Source: Ardenticatenaceae bacterium
Lineage (GTDB): Bacteria > Chloroflexota > Anaerolineae > Promineifilales > Promineifilaceae
DNA: 64,000 nt
Direction of reading: 5' to 3'
Assembly: GCA_020634315.1 (NCBI GenBank)
Contig: JACKBV010000006.1
Coordinates: forward strand, 186,001 to 250,000
In this document: positions 25,417 to 33,875 of the stretch, one piece after another
How the letters are laid out: each line of letters opens with the position of its first letter
Position numbering within the stretch: the first letter of the stretch is position 1
Notes under the pieces: generated by a model
Told to the model about the DNA's origin: nothing
Database searches by the model: none
What the model saw: only the letters and a program-made list of their open reading frames with translations
Translations under genes and position numbers: made by a program

Positions 25417-26715
25417 TTACTGTGTGCTGGTGAGCACCTCTTCCCCGACAATGAGCGCAATATCGAGCAGTTCAATTTCAAAGCTGTGCCCTGATGCGAT
25501 AATGCTGATATTTTTAATGCGGCGGGGGGGCAAAAAGCCGTATAGTTGCAAATCTTCAATCAAATCGGATTGGTAAAATGAAAATTGCCCTGGGGTGATC
25601 TTGACATGTTCCAGGCGTGGGGGCGGGCAGGTGAGGCAAACATCGGGCGTTGAGTCCGGATTAATATCGCCGTTGGCATAAAAACCGCGCTGCCAGACCT
25701 GGGCGTTGCCGTTGATGTCGTCGTATTCCAGGCGAATGATAATTGGACATTCGCTGCCGACATTGCCGCAAACGGCCAGGGTTTGCCCCAAAATGCGCAG
25801 GTCTACTTCTAGCAGCAGGGAATTGAAATCGGTGACATCCTGGTTGATGATTTGGCGGATGCCGACATCGGCGTGCCCTTCGCCGGTGCGTACGATGTGC
25901 AGCCCGGCTTCGCCAGAGATGTTGAGGATTTGGATGTCCCCGGCCGGTTGGTCGGTTAGTTCAACTTCCCAGGCATATTGCTGCCATTTTTCCCAGCGAT
26001 TGCCAAAACTGCCGTTTTCAACCAGGTTGCGCTCTGGTGTTAGCGGGCCAATGGGCGGGGTGTTGCGGGCAATTTCGGCTCGTTCGGCTGTGTTGAGTTG
26101 GATGGACTGCTCTTGTGCGCTGACGGTTAGCTGCCCTTGTTGTACGGTGACTTGCGTTTCATCGTTATTCGCGTTGAGGGAGTATTCGCCGGGTTCGTCA
26201 ATGATGATTTCGCCGTGTGGTGTGGTGAGGGTGATGGCAAACGGCCGTTTCCTATCCTCCCCGACAACCACACGGATCCGACCACTGGTCAAGTCCAGGA
26301 GCAATGTGTCGGGATGGCTGCTCAGCCCAAAACGGGGCGTGCTTGCTTCTTGAATGCGCATCACGGTGGCGCTGTAAAGCTGAACGCGTGCCAAAAGCTC
26401 CTCGGTTTGCGGGTCTGAGACCAACACCAGCCCGGAGGCGGTGCTGTCGGTGAGAATCAGCGCGTCTGGCGAAACAGGCTGCGGTGGTTCGCCAGATAAA
26501 GCGGCACGCGGCGGCGTGTTGGCTTCGTTGACACTGACCGTGCCTTCATTTGCTTGCAGATTAACCGTTAAAAATTGGGTGGAATCTTGTATGTATGCAC
26601 GCAGGAGCAGGGGAGCCGAGATGGCAATGGCGCAAAAGATCACAAAACTGATGAGAACGGCCGTCCACGCCAGGCGTTCGCGGCTGTGAATAAGCATGTC
26701 GGGGGGACGATTCAT
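25417..26715 (-). CDS. Membrane-anchored FecR-like protein with C-terminal CBM-like domain
   Basis: 432-residue protein with one N-terminal membrane anchor (about residues 16-39, AVLISFVIFCAIAISAPLLL). A FecR-like beta domain follows at about 85-215 (LTDSTASGLVLVSD, LLDLTSGRIRVVVGED, TPHGEIIIDEPGEYSLNAN, VTVQQGQLTVSAQ). The C-terminal part (about 230-430) begins with NLVENGSFGNRWEKW, a start typical of CBM4/9-like jelly rolls. Topology suggests the domains lie outside the membrane. FecR-like domains usually sense envelope signals with a partner sigma factor, but none is nearby. Its ATG overlaps the acylphosphatase stop (ATGA), so translation is coupled. Confidence 0.72.
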   Translation of the reverse strand: MNRPPDMLIHSRERLAWTAVLISFVIFCAIAISAPLLLRAYIQDSTQFLTVNLQANEGTVSVNEANTPPRAALSGEPPQPVSPDALILTDSTASGLVLVSDPQTEELLARVQLYSATVMRIQEASTPRFGLSSHPDTLLLDLTSGRIRVVVGEDRKRPFAITLTTPHGEIIIDEPGEYSLNANNDETQVTVQQGQLTVSAQEQSIQLNTAERAEIARNTPPIGPLTPERNLVENGSFGNRWEKWQQYAWEVELTDQPAGDIQILNISGEAGLHIVRTGEGHADVGIRQIINQDVTDFNSLLLEVDLRILGQTLAVCGNVGSECPIIIRLEYDDINGNAQVWQRGFYANGDINPDSTPDVCLTCPPPRLEHVKITPGQFSFYQSDLIEDLQLYGFLPPRRIKNISIIASGHSFEIELLDIALIVGEEVLTSTQ

Positions 26716-27011
26716 AGATAGCGTACTCGGAAATAGTGGAATTCGTTGGTCGCCGCTCCCCAGGTCAGATCAACGTGGTCAACCTGGGCCATTGGCGAGC
26801 CGCGATAGAGGAATTGGAGTAGTTGGTGCAAGGGCAGCTCAGGCCCTTCGGCAATCACTCTGACGGAACCATCGGATTGATTGGCAACCCACCCGGTTAA
26901 ACGGAGGCGTTGTGCTTCGCGCTGTGTGTAGTAACGGAAGCTGACGCCTTGGACACGGCCGTATACAGTGGCTTCCAGTCGTTTAAGTGATTGATTGTCT
27001 TGCTTGTCCAT
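26712..27011 (-). CDS. acyP: Acylphosphatase
   Basis: 99-residue acylphosphatase, hydrolysing carboxyl-phosphate bonds. The phosphate-binding loop VYGRVQGVSFR carries the catalytic arginine, and GWVANQSDGSVRVIAEG carries the asparagine that positions water. The fold ends with FHYFRVRYL. A TATAAT lies at 27018-27023 on this strand, with just 6 nt (CGCGGC) before the ATG and no SD, which predicts a leaderless mRNA. The FecR-like gene overlaps it by 4 nt and belongs to the same transcript. A palindrome copy at 26955 encodes part of the phosphate loop (YGRVQG). Confidence 0.94.
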   Translation of the reverse strand: MDKQDNQSLKRLEATVYGRVQGVSFRYYTQREAQRLRLTGWVANQSDGSVRVIAEGPELPLHQLLQFLYRGSPMAQVDHVDLTWGAATNEFHYFRVRYL

Positions 27012-27017
27012 GCCGCG

Positions 27018-27023
27018 ATTATA
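27018..27023 (-). promoter_or_regulatory. -10 box of a predicted leaderless promoter (acyP)
   Basis: A perfect TATAAT on the - strand sits 6 nt upstream of the acyP ATG, so transcription should start at or next to the A of the start codon. The -35 region shows no good TTGACA match. The same geometry occurs at yggS. Confidence 0.6.
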
Positions 27024-27128
27024 CCCAACTCACAGCAGTGATCGGTAATCTGTCGCGCCATTTCATAGAAGGCACCTTCTCGCGGGCTGGCAATGTGCGT
27101 ATTTGGGTTTTTGCAGAGCCAAGATGTT

Positions 27129-27157
27129 TTGAGCCGCTTCCTGCACTTCGCTATAAT
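27129..27157 (+). promoter_or_regulatory. Sigma70-type promoter upstream of the ROK gene
   Basis: TTGAGC at 27129-27134 and TATAAT at 27152-27157 are separated by 17 nt. Transcription would start near 27164 and give a leader of about 300 nt that runs through the repeat array to the ROK start codon. Confidence 0.6.
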
Positions 27158-27189
27158 TTTTTAGGAGACTTCACTGGCAGCTGCCAACA

Positions 27190-27458
27190 AAACCGTAGGT
27201 CGGATTGCTAATCCGACTATCGGATGAAAACTAAACCTCCCGGAGGTTATCGGTAGAACGTTTATCACATGAGATAAACCTCCGGGAAGCTGTTTTTGAA
27301 AGAGACATCATGCGTAGTACGCACCACCATGAATGAAAACCGTAGGTCGGATTGCTAATCCGACTATCCCGATTCACGAAGGAGCAACCTCCCGGAGGTT
27401 ATCATATGGCAGGCTCGTCACATGAGACGAACCTCCGGGAGGCTGGTTGCGAAGGAGG
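27190..27458 (+). repeat. Two composite extragenic repeats in the ROK leader
   Basis: Two successive copies of the composite element, in the opposite orientation to that at 20.6-21.0 kb. Each has CCGTAGGTCGGATTGCTAAT, inverted CCTCCCGGAGG and CCTCCGGGAGG arms, and an SD-like stretch (GAAAGAGACATCATG at 27299-27313; GAAGGAGCAA at 27380). The last arm runs into GGTTGCGAAGGAGGCGA and the start codon. No coding content in 27012-27461. Confidence 0.88.
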
Positions 27459-27464
27459 CGAATG

Positions 27465-28415
27465 ATGGATAAATGGATATTGGCATTTGATTTCGGGGGT
27501 ACAAAATTATCGGCGGCGCTGCTGTCAACGGCGGCGTTGCAGGATGCACGGCCGATTTGGTCTGCACAGCGGCGCGTTTACTCGCCAGCAGACGGTGACG
27601 CCCAGTATGACATCCAAACGATGACGGCGTTGGGGCGAGAACTGCTGGGCGAGCGCACGGCAACGGCCGTTGGCGTTAGCTTTGGCGGGCCGGTGGATTA
27701 CGAAACGGGGGTCGTGCGCCTGTCGCACCATGTTCCTGGTTGGGACGATGTGCCGCTGCAAGCACTATTGGCAAAAGAGTTTGCTGCGCCAGTTCGTGTA
27801 GACAATGATGCCAATGTCGCTGCTTTGGGCGAATGGCGCTTTGGCGCGGGGCGCGGTGTCGCCGATTTGTTTTATCTAACGATCAGCACAGGGGTGGGCG
27901 GCGGTTGGGTGCTTAACGGCCGTTCCTGGCGCGGCTATGAAGGAATGGCTGGCGAAATCGGGCATACCGTCGTTGATCCGCATGGCCCACGCTGTTTGTG
28001 CGGCAAACAGGGCTGTGTTGAGCGATTGGCGTCTGGCCCGTATATGGCTGCCGATTACCAGGCCATGCGCCATTCAACAGAGGAGGCGTCAGGTTCACCG
28101 GTGACGGGGCAGGTTGTGGCGCAGTTGGCGATGGCTGGAGATGAAACGGCCGTTTACCTGATCCAACGTGGAGCCTGGGCTATCGGCACCGGGATTGGCA
28201 ACGTGGCAAATCTCATCAATCCGCAGATGTTTGTTTTGGGGGGCGGCGTAACAAAATCGGGGGATTTGTGGTGGGATGGTGTGCGGCAAGCGGCGCGAGC
28301 GACCGCGCTGCCACAGGTGCATTTCGAGATTGTGGCCGCACTGCTGGGGGATGATGCTCCCTTGTGGGGGGCTGTGGCTCTGGTGGAAGATTTACTGCTT
28401 ACGGGTGCGGTGTGA
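27465..28415 (+). CDS. ROK-family sugar kinase / glucokinase-like protein
   Basis: 317-residue ROK protein. The N-terminal phosphate loop AFDFGGTKLSAALL binds ATP. ISTGVGGGWVLNGRSWRGYEGMAGEIGHTVVDP contains the ROK signature, and CLCGKQGCVERLASG is the zinc-binding cysteine cluster. There is no N-terminal winged helix, so it is an enzyme rather than a NagC-type repressor; glucose or N-acetylhexosamine are candidate substrates. Tandem ATGs at 27462 and 27465 follow GAAGGAGG; spacing favours 27465. Its stop overlaps the next start (TGATG), so it is coupled to the DUF123 gene. Confidence 0.9.
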   Translation: MDKWILAFDFGGTKLSAALLSTAALQDARPIWSAQRRVYSPADGDAQYDIQTMTALGRELLGERTATAVGVSFGGPVDYETGVVRLSHHVPGWDDVPLQALLAKEFAAPVRVDNDANVAALGEWRFGAGRGVADLFYLTISTGVGGGWVLNGRSWRGYEGMAGEIGHTVVDPHGPRCLCGKQGCVERLASGPYMAADYQAMRHSTEEASGSPVTGQVVAQLAMAGDETAVYLIQRGAWAIGTGIGNVANLINPQMFVLGGGVTKSGDLWWDGVRQAARATALPQVHFEIVAALLGDDAPLWGAVALVEDLLLTGAV

Positions 28416-28981
28416 TGGGTGAAGATGTGATCGCTTTGTGGGAGGAAACGGCCGTTTCCCCACAAGGTTGGGGTGGCAGCTATGTGCTGCGCCTGCAAGT
28501 GCATACGGATTTGTCGGTGAGTTTCGGCCGTTTTCGTGGCGGGGAGCCAATCGCTGTACCTGTGGGCAGTTACGTTTATGTGGGATCCGCTTTGCGCGGC
28601 TTGGGGCCGCGCTTGTTAAGGCATGCCGCACGCAGCGAGTCTGCGCCACAGGCCATTTATCCATTATTGCACCGTCAGTTGCAGGTGTGGGGCGCGTTGT
28701 CCCCTGGTTGGCAGCCACGCCGGAAAACGGTGCGTTGGCATGTGGACTATCTGTTGCAGGAAACGGCCGTTTCGTTGACCCATGTGCTGGCGCTGCGCAG
28801 TCAACGGCCGTTAGAAGCACAAGTGGCGCGGCTGTTGCTGGCAGATGCGGGGATACGGCCGTTAGCGCCGGGTTTGGGCGCAAGCGACGATCCCGGACAA
28901 ACACACTTGTTACGCATACCAGATGGGCTTGATTGCTGGCACCGGTTGTCTGCGGTCATTATCGCCAATCTTCAAGAGTGA
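28415..28981 (+). CDS. DUF123 / GIY-YIG-like nuclease family protein
   Basis: 188-residue protein of the DUF123 group, a distant GIY-YIG branch. Family marks are PVGSYVYVGSALRGLGPRLLRHA (the GIY-YIG counterpart), then KTVRWHVDYLL with the conserved His-Asp, and LGASDDPGQTHLLRI near the end. An endonuclease role is inferred from the fold; no characterised target is known to me. Its ATG at 28415 overlaps the ROK stop, giving translational coupling; the longer reading from 28364 lies inside the ROK gene. Four full palindrome copies fall within the gene and encode ETAVSPQ, ETAVSLT, QRPLE and IRPLA. Confidence 0.82.
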   Translation: MGEDVIALWEETAVSPQGWGGSYVLRLQVHTDLSVSFGRFRGGEPIAVPVGSYVYVGSALRGLGPRLLRHAARSESAPQAIYPLLHRQLQVWGALSPGWQPRRKTVRWHVDYLLQETAVSLTHVLALRSQRPLEAQVARLLLADAGIRPLAPGLGASDDPGQTHLLRIPDGLDCWHRLSAVIIANLQE

Positions 28982-28993
28982 ATTGAAATGAAA

Positions 28994-29029
28994 ACAGGAG
29001 ATTGGAGCCATAGATCTCCAATCTCCTGT
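28994..29029. terminator. Hairpin terminator between convergent genes
   Basis: ACAGGAGATTGGAG and CTCCAATCTCCTGT form a perfect 14-bp stem with an 8-nt loop. On the - strand it is followed by TTTTCATTTC, a fair U-tract, so it most likely ends the GEVED-protein transcript and may also serve the + strand gene. Confidence 0.72.
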
Positions 29030-29052
29030 CTGATTAATGGGGTAGCAATTGG

Positions 29053-31224
29053 TTAGTCGCTGAATCGCTGCCGACGGAGGATGGCAAAAGCCGTGCCCAA
29101 GAGTAACAAGGCGAAGCCAGCAATGGCAAATACATTGTGTGCTGTGCTTTCTGTGCCGATTGTTTGTAAGGAAACGGCCGTTGGTTCAAAGTCTACGTAA
29201 TAATCTTCCACTTCGCCGCTGGTCGCGCCGCCGCTGTGACTGACTATGCCACCGGAATACTCGCTGCCAGCATCGGCGCAATTGCCATCATTGTTCGGGT
29301 CTTGTGTCAGGCGTGCGCGTAGATAGTAACCGGTGCTGCCATTGGCGATACCGGCGGGAATGTTAAAGGCCAGGCTGATGGGGCTGTTGGCGCTGTCGAC
29401 CGCCTGGTTTTGAACGACATGTTCCGGGAACGTACCGCCAACGGTATAAGTGTCAAGGAAGTCACCATCTCCATTGACGAGCAAGTTTGTCCCGTCCGTG
29501 AAGTCGAGCCAGATATTGAGACAGCCACGTCCGCCAGTGAGCGAGACATTAATTTCGGCCGTGCCATCAGCCCAATTGCCGACAAAATCAATGCCATCCT
29601 CATCGTCACGGTTATCAAGGAGATCATCGCCTGTTGCCACGCTGTCGCTGCCACTGGTTTCGGGATCAATAATCCCCCCCAGGTGGAAGTTAGACACGAT
29701 GGTGTGGCTAGCGCCATTATTGGCGCTGGTGGTGTTGTAGGAATCGGGTGCGTCTCCCCAGTCCGTGCCAATGGCAACCATGTAATCTTCAACCTCACCA
29801 TCCGGCGCGTAACCTGTATACGAGTAAACGGTATTACCTTCACTAGAACGGCTGCTGCAACGGAAACGAGCGCCTACTACATCCTCTGCCGGGCTGGCTG
29901 GCACATTAACCGTTAAGATGTTAGCGCCGCCGCTAATCCATTGATCTGCCGCAACTTGTTCACCTACGCCGCTCCAACTTCCATCGCCATCAAAATCAAT
30001 CCAGGCATTGAGGATACAGGGGGCGGATGCTGTGACCGTGACATTGTTGGCTGCTCCAGCGGTAAGCGTGCCGAAGTCTACGCCATCTTCATCATCATTG
30101 TTGTCGCTGTCATCGCCAAGGGCGGCGAGGTTAGGATGTCCGTCCGCATCATAATCCACGCCAGCACCTAAGAAGAGGCTGGGACGAATAAGATGGTAGG
30201 CACCGTTAGCTGCCGATAGGGTGGGGTAGGCATAGCTGCCGGTAGTCGGTGCGTCGCCATAATCATAGCATTCTGGTTCTGCTGCAAACACAAGGGCTTT
30301 GGGTTGAAATAAATTTCCCAAACCGAACGTTCCCAAAGCCGTGCCGGTGGCTGTGAAGCGACGAATGATGCTTGAACCAAAATCGGCAACATATAGTTCC
30401 CCATTTGGCGCAAATGCCATGCCAATAGCACGATTGGCGGCAAAACTGCTTATACGTGTGCCGCTGCTATCATAATAGGTAATGCGATTATCTAACGATT
30501 CGGACGTGTAAAGATAGCCGTTTGGCCCAAAAGCAATGTCGCGTAAGTCGCTTGTATTTGGATCGGAGCCGCTGACATTCGCATTGGCAAACATGTTTAG
30601 GAACGAACCGTTGCTGCCATTGAAACGGAGGACGGCATGGGTTGTCCCGTTGCTCACCACATATAAATTACCATCTGGCCCGAACTCAATGCCTTCATAT
30701 GGGCTATTCAATCCTCCACTGCCAGCAGTAACGAAAACCGAGGCTGGGAATGGCGGCGACCCAGAAGAAATGTCCACACGATAAACAGCGTTTGCAGATT
30801 GACTAGTGACGTAAAGTGCGCCATCAGGGCCAAAGGTTAATCCAATAGGCGTGGGAACCGTACTGATTTCTGTTACAGTTGCTGTTGCCCAGTCATAGCG
30901 CACAATCCTTCCATTATTGGCATCAGCAATGTAAAGGTTATTGTCGGGACCAATCCGCATGTCGTGCGGGTTCGCCAAACCCGTATTGATTAGCGTGTCG
31001 CGTATGAGTAAGGTGTCGTCAAAGAAACGATCTATTTGGTTGTTTCCGCCATCGGAGACGATAAGGTTTCCCAGATCATTGCAGGGTGGACCAGCATAGA
31101 CAAGGGGAATGGAAGGGGAGGAGGTAAACGGCCGTTTCGGACTTAAAAACAGCCCAAGACCAATACTCATGACTATCAACAGTGAGAGCAAGCGTTGCCA
31201 CTTACGGGTACGGGTAATTTGCAT
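29053..31224 (-). CDS. Secreted beta-propeller protein with GEVED domains and C-terminal anchor
   Basis: 723-residue exported protein. The N-terminus (RKWQRLLSLLIVMSIGLGLFL) is a signal peptide. Residues about 50-320 are an NHL/SMP-30-like propeller with repeated blades (IGPDNNLYIADANNGRIVRYD, FGPDGALYVTSQSANAVYRVD, FGPDGNLYVVSNG). About residues 325-660 hold two repeats of DYGDAPTTGSY / DWGDAPDSYNT ... EDGVDF ... GEVEDY, the GEVED cell-surface domain. The last 30 residues form a membrane helix followed by RRQRFSD, a sorting-tail-like anchor. A cell-surface or matrix protein is likely. It carries only two palindrome copies, near each end, over almost 2.2 kb. Confidence 0.8.
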   Translation of the reverse strand: MQITRTRKWQRLLSLLIVMSIGLGLFLSPKRPFTSSPSIPLVYAGPPCNDLGNLIVSDGGNNQIDRFFDDTLLIRDTLINTGLANPHDMRIGPDNNLYIADANNGRIVRYDWATATVTEISTVPTPIGLTFGPDGALYVTSQSANAVYRVDISSGSPPFPASVFVTAGSGGLNSPYEGIEFGPDGNLYVVSNGTTHAVLRFNGSNGSFLNMFANANVSGSDPNTSDLRDIAFGPNGYLYTSESLDNRITYYDSSGTRISSFAANRAIGMAFAPNGELYVADFGSSIIRRFTATGTALGTFGLGNLFQPKALVFAAEPECYDYGDAPTTGSYAYPTLSAANGAYHLIRPSLFLGAGVDYDADGHPNLAALGDDSDNNDDEDGVDFGTLTAGAANNVTVTASAPCILNAWIDFDGDGSWSGVGEQVAADQWISGGANILTVNVPASPAEDVVGARFRCSSRSSEGNTVYSYTGYAPDGEVEDYMVAIGTDWGDAPDSYNTTSANNGASHTIVSNFHLGGIIDPETSGSDSVATGDDLLDNRDDEDGIDFVGNWADGTAEINVSLTGGRGCLNIWLDFTDGTNLLVNGDGDFLDTYTVGGTFPEHVVQNQAVDSANSPISLAFNIPAGIANGSTGYYLRARLTQDPNNDGNCADAGSEYSGGIVSHSGGATSGEVEDYYVDFEPTAVSLQTIGTESTAHNVFAIAGFALLLLGTAFAILRRQRFSD

Positions 31225-31498
31225 ATTCTATTCTCCTTCTGTGTCAGTTACTGCTTGACCGGGAAATTTTGGATTAAATCGTAGGGGAGGTAGGTTAAGC
31301 CTTACATTACGATCTTGATTGACAATACGTTATTCATACAACGTTCATATAGTACTCTGTTCCTATACAACCGCGTATGTTTATGGAACACTCTTAATAA
31401 ATACTAAGCTTTTCCCATGTCTTTGCCGTATACGTTGGGGCGGGTCAATTACTTGTCAGAAATAGCAGAGCGGATTACAAATAAGCCGTTATTTTTGA

Positions 31499-32245
31499 AT
31501 GAGTGGAATAAGAGTTATGACATTTTCTACGCAATATCCGCGAGTGTTACATGCAGACCAGGAACATGATCGTCTACGCGTGTCGATCACTGTGCTCATT
31601 TTGGTCAGCATATGGCTGGGATATCGTCTGATTTATGGGGCTTTAGAGCTGTTTGCGAGTGACGCTGTTCGTGATTATACGGTATTTCTCTCCTGTATCG
31701 GGGGTGTTCCTTTAGGGCTGGCTCTGGTGTGGGGAATCGAGAAACTGCTTAAGCGAGTCTGGCACAGTGGCAACAGCCTCACTTTGCAAGATGCCACGAT
31801 TCTGGTGCAACAGCGTGACTATGATACACAGCGCTTTGATGTTTCTGATCAAATTGATTTGATGCGCTGGTATTTCCGGCTGGGGGGGTATGCGCGTGGA
31901 GGCAGTGAGCGTCGTGTTGCCAAGAATTGGTACTGTTTGGCGCTGCAATTGCAGCAGGAGGACAATCGTTTGGTTGTCTATACATTTGTGCCGCCGGGAC
32001 AGGCAGTGACGGCTGCGCAGGAACCTGACTCTGATTTCCACGAAATTCACTTGAAGGATGTCTATACGGCGCATCCAGGGATTATGCGCCCACCATCACG
32101 TCCAGAGATTCCGGCTGAGGTGCTGCGAGGAAAAGACGGCCGTTTCTGGTTAGCAGAGCGGCGACGTTGGCACGAAGGGCTGGAACTGACTAGAGAAGAT
32201 TTTGCAACCTTAATGGAATTTGTTCGCACAACTGGTGCTCAGTAA
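31499..32245 (+). CDS. Uncharacterised protein with two N-terminal membrane helices
   Basis: 248 residues; not recognised. Two hydrophobic segments at about 30-50 (ITVLILVSIWLGYRLIYGA) and 60-85 (VFLSCIGGVPLGLALVWGI) are followed by a basic soluble domain of about 160 residues (KNWYCLALQLQQEDNRLVVYTFVPP, KDVYTAHPGIMRPPSRPEIP, RFWLAERRRWHEGLELT). The domain looks like a folded alpha/beta unit, possibly PH-like. Alternative in-frame start at 31517 with AGAG upstream. It is divergent from the GEVED gene; the 274-bp gap shows a TTGACA at 31319 but no well-spaced -10. Confidence 0.6.
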   Translation: MSGIRVMTFSTQYPRVLHADQEHDRLRVSITVLILVSIWLGYRLIYGALELFASDAVRDYTVFLSCIGGVPLGLALVWGIEKLLKRVWHSGNSLTLQDATILVQQRDYDTQRFDVSDQIDLMRWYFRLGGYARGGSERRVAKNWYCLALQLQQEDNRLVVYTFVPPGQAVTAAQEPDSDFHEIHLKDVYTAHPGIMRPPSRPEIPAEVLRGKDGRFWLAERRRWHEGLELTREDFATLMEFVRTTGAQ

Positions 32246-32331
32246 AAAGCGATGGGTCCAATTGCCGGGTTCCCTGCCCGCATCACCAATCGCCATTTGC
32301 TGTCAACCAATCACTGAAAACGGAGGTTATC

Positions 32332-33495
32332 ATGTTTGACTTTATTACAGATGAACACAAAATGATTCAAGAAGCGGCGCGTGACTTCGCTCAAAAAGCC
32401 ATTGCGCCCATTGCCGAGCATTTCGATGAAACAGGTGAATTTCCTATCGACACAGTACGCCAGATGGGCGAACTGGGCTTTATGGGCATAGAAGTGCCCG
32501 AAGAGTACAGCGGCGCGGGGATGGATACGTTAGCCTATTCGTTGGCGTTGACGGAAATTTGTAAGGTAGATGCCAGCCATGGCACGATTATGTCCGTCAA
32601 TAATTCGCTGTTTTGCCACGGTATTCTTAAATTTGGCACGGAAGAACACAAGAACAAGTATGTGGCTGCTGTTGCCAGCGGTGCGGCCATTGGCGCCTAC
32701 AGCCTGACAGAGCCGATGAGCGGCAGTGATGCAGGCACCATGAAAAGCCGCGCCACGCTCAACGAAGCAGGCACGCATTATGTCATTAATGGCACAAAAT
32801 CTTGGGTTACATCTGCTCCATACGCTGACTACATTGTGGTGTTCACCATGACTCAGCCAGAATTGCAGCACAAGGGTGTGACGGCGTTTATCATCGAAAC
32901 GGATAAACCTGGCTTTAAGCGTGGCAAGAAAGAGCCGAAATTGGGGATTCGTGCCAGTGCTACCAGCGAGATTTATTTTGAAGATTATCTTTGCCCGGTG
33001 GAAAATCGGCTGGGCGCAGAGGGTGATGGTTTTAAGATTGCGATGACAGTGCTGGATGCCGGGCGCATTGGCATTGCCTCGCAGGCGCTGGGGATTGCGG
33101 AAGCAGCACTGGAAGCAAGTGTGAAGTATGCTCAGGAGCGTGACGCATTTGGGCAGAAAATCGGCCAGTTCCAGATGATTCAGCAAAAGTTGGCAGATAT
33201 GAAGTGCCGTGTGGATGCCAGCCGGTTACTGATTTATCAGGCGTGTCTGGCGAAACAGGAATCCGTGAAAAACGGCCGTCGCTATTCGATGGAAGCGAGC
33301 ATGGCGAAGTTGTTTGCCAGTGAAACGGCCAATTTCTGTGCGAAAGAGGCGATCCAGATTCATGGCGGCATGGGTTACAGCAAGGAAATGCCGCTGGAAC
33401 GGTATTACCGTGACGCTAAGATTACGGAGATTTACGAAGGAACAAGTGAAATTCAGCGGATGGTGATTGCGCGGAGTTTGACGGGGCTGCGCTAG
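32332..33495 (+). CDS. Acyl-CoA dehydrogenase (short/medium-chain type)
   Basis: 387-residue FAD enzyme catalysing alpha,beta-dehydrogenation of acyl-CoA. It shows the FAD/substrate block AYSLTEPMSGSDAGTMKS, the middle beta domain GIRASATSEIYFEDYLCPVENRLG, and the C-terminal helical domain with RDAFGQKIGQFQMIQQKLADM. The catalytic base is the glutamate in ITEIYEGTSEIQRMVIAR, placed as in butyryl/short-chain dehydrogenases. SD AACGGAGGTTATC precedes the ATG. It has no beta-oxidation partners here. The transcript ends at a strong terminator 80 nt downstream. Chain-length preference cannot be read. Confidence 0.95.
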   Translation: MFDFITDEHKMIQEAARDFAQKAIAPIAEHFDETGEFPIDTVRQMGELGFMGIEVPEEYSGAGMDTLAYSLALTEICKVDASHGTIMSVNNSLFCHGILKFGTEEHKNKYVAAVASGAAIGAYSLTEPMSGSDAGTMKSRATLNEAGTHYVINGTKSWVTSAPYADYIVVFTMTQPELQHKGVTAFIIETDKPGFKRGKKEPKLGIRASATSEIYFEDYLCPVENRLGAEGDGFKIAMTVLDAGRIGIASQALGIAEAALEASVKYAQERDAFGQKIGQFQMIQQKLADMKCRVDASRLLIYQACLAKQESVKNGRRYSMEASMAKLFASETANFCAKEAIQIHGGMGYSKEMPLERYYRDAKITEIYEGTSEIQRMVIARSLTGLR

Positions 33496-33572
33496 TGACC
33501 GTATTCGCTAATCTGTAACGGACTTCGGGTTGTAGATACTGGTTCGGAGTTTGTTGCTTGCGTGTAAATTGA

Positions 33573-33606
33573 GGCTCGAAGGGCTAAAACCCTTCGAGCC
33601 TTTTTT
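33573..33606 (+). terminator. Strong intrinsic terminator after the acyl-CoA dehydrogenase gene
   Basis: GGCTCGAAGGG and CCCTTCGAGCC form a perfect 11-bp stem with a CTAAAA loop, followed at once by TTTTTT. It sits between the dehydrogenase and the convergent YggT gene. Confidence 0.92.
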
Positions 33607-33607
33607 G

Positions 33608-33865
33608 TTAGATGAGCATATTGACGAGGACGGAACGCAAGACGCTGGCGAGGATAAGGACGATCATGGGGCTGAAGTCCAGGCCGCCCATCGGCGGCAT
33701 GATGCGGCGTATGGGTTCCATGATGGGGTCTGTGACCTGGTAGACAAAGCGCATGATGGGTCCCCAAGTGGGGTCGTAAGGGCTGACACGAATCCAGGAG
33801 AAGATGATGCGTGCCAGGATTAGGATGTAGAAGATGTTGAACAGTAAGTTGATGATTTGTACCAT
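33608..33865 (-). CDS. YggT family membrane protein
   Basis: 85-residue inner-membrane protein of the YggT family. Two hydrophobic helices (LLFNIFYILILARIIFSWI at about 6-24 and PMIVLILASVLRSVLVNMLI at the end) flank the conserved loop YDPTWGPIMRFVYQVTDPIMEPIRRIMPP. Family members are linked to cell division or osmotic stress but have no proven activity. The ATG at 33865 preceded by GAGGCAGCT is used rather than an upstream in-frame ATG lying inside yggS. It is 10 nt downstream of the yggS stop, and this pair is widely conserved. Confidence 0.9.
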   Translation of the reverse strand: MVQIINLLFNIFYILILARIIFSWIRVSPYDPTWGPIMRFVYQVTDPIMEPIRRIMPPMGGLDFSPMIVLILASVLRSVLVNMLI

Positions 33866-33875
33866 AGCTGCCTCG

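Noticed and set aside
31225..31498. Divergent promoters between the GEVED gene and the gene at 31499
   Set aside because: A TTGACA at 31319 has no -10 at an acceptable distance (nearest TATAGT is 23 nt away), so no promoter is claimed.
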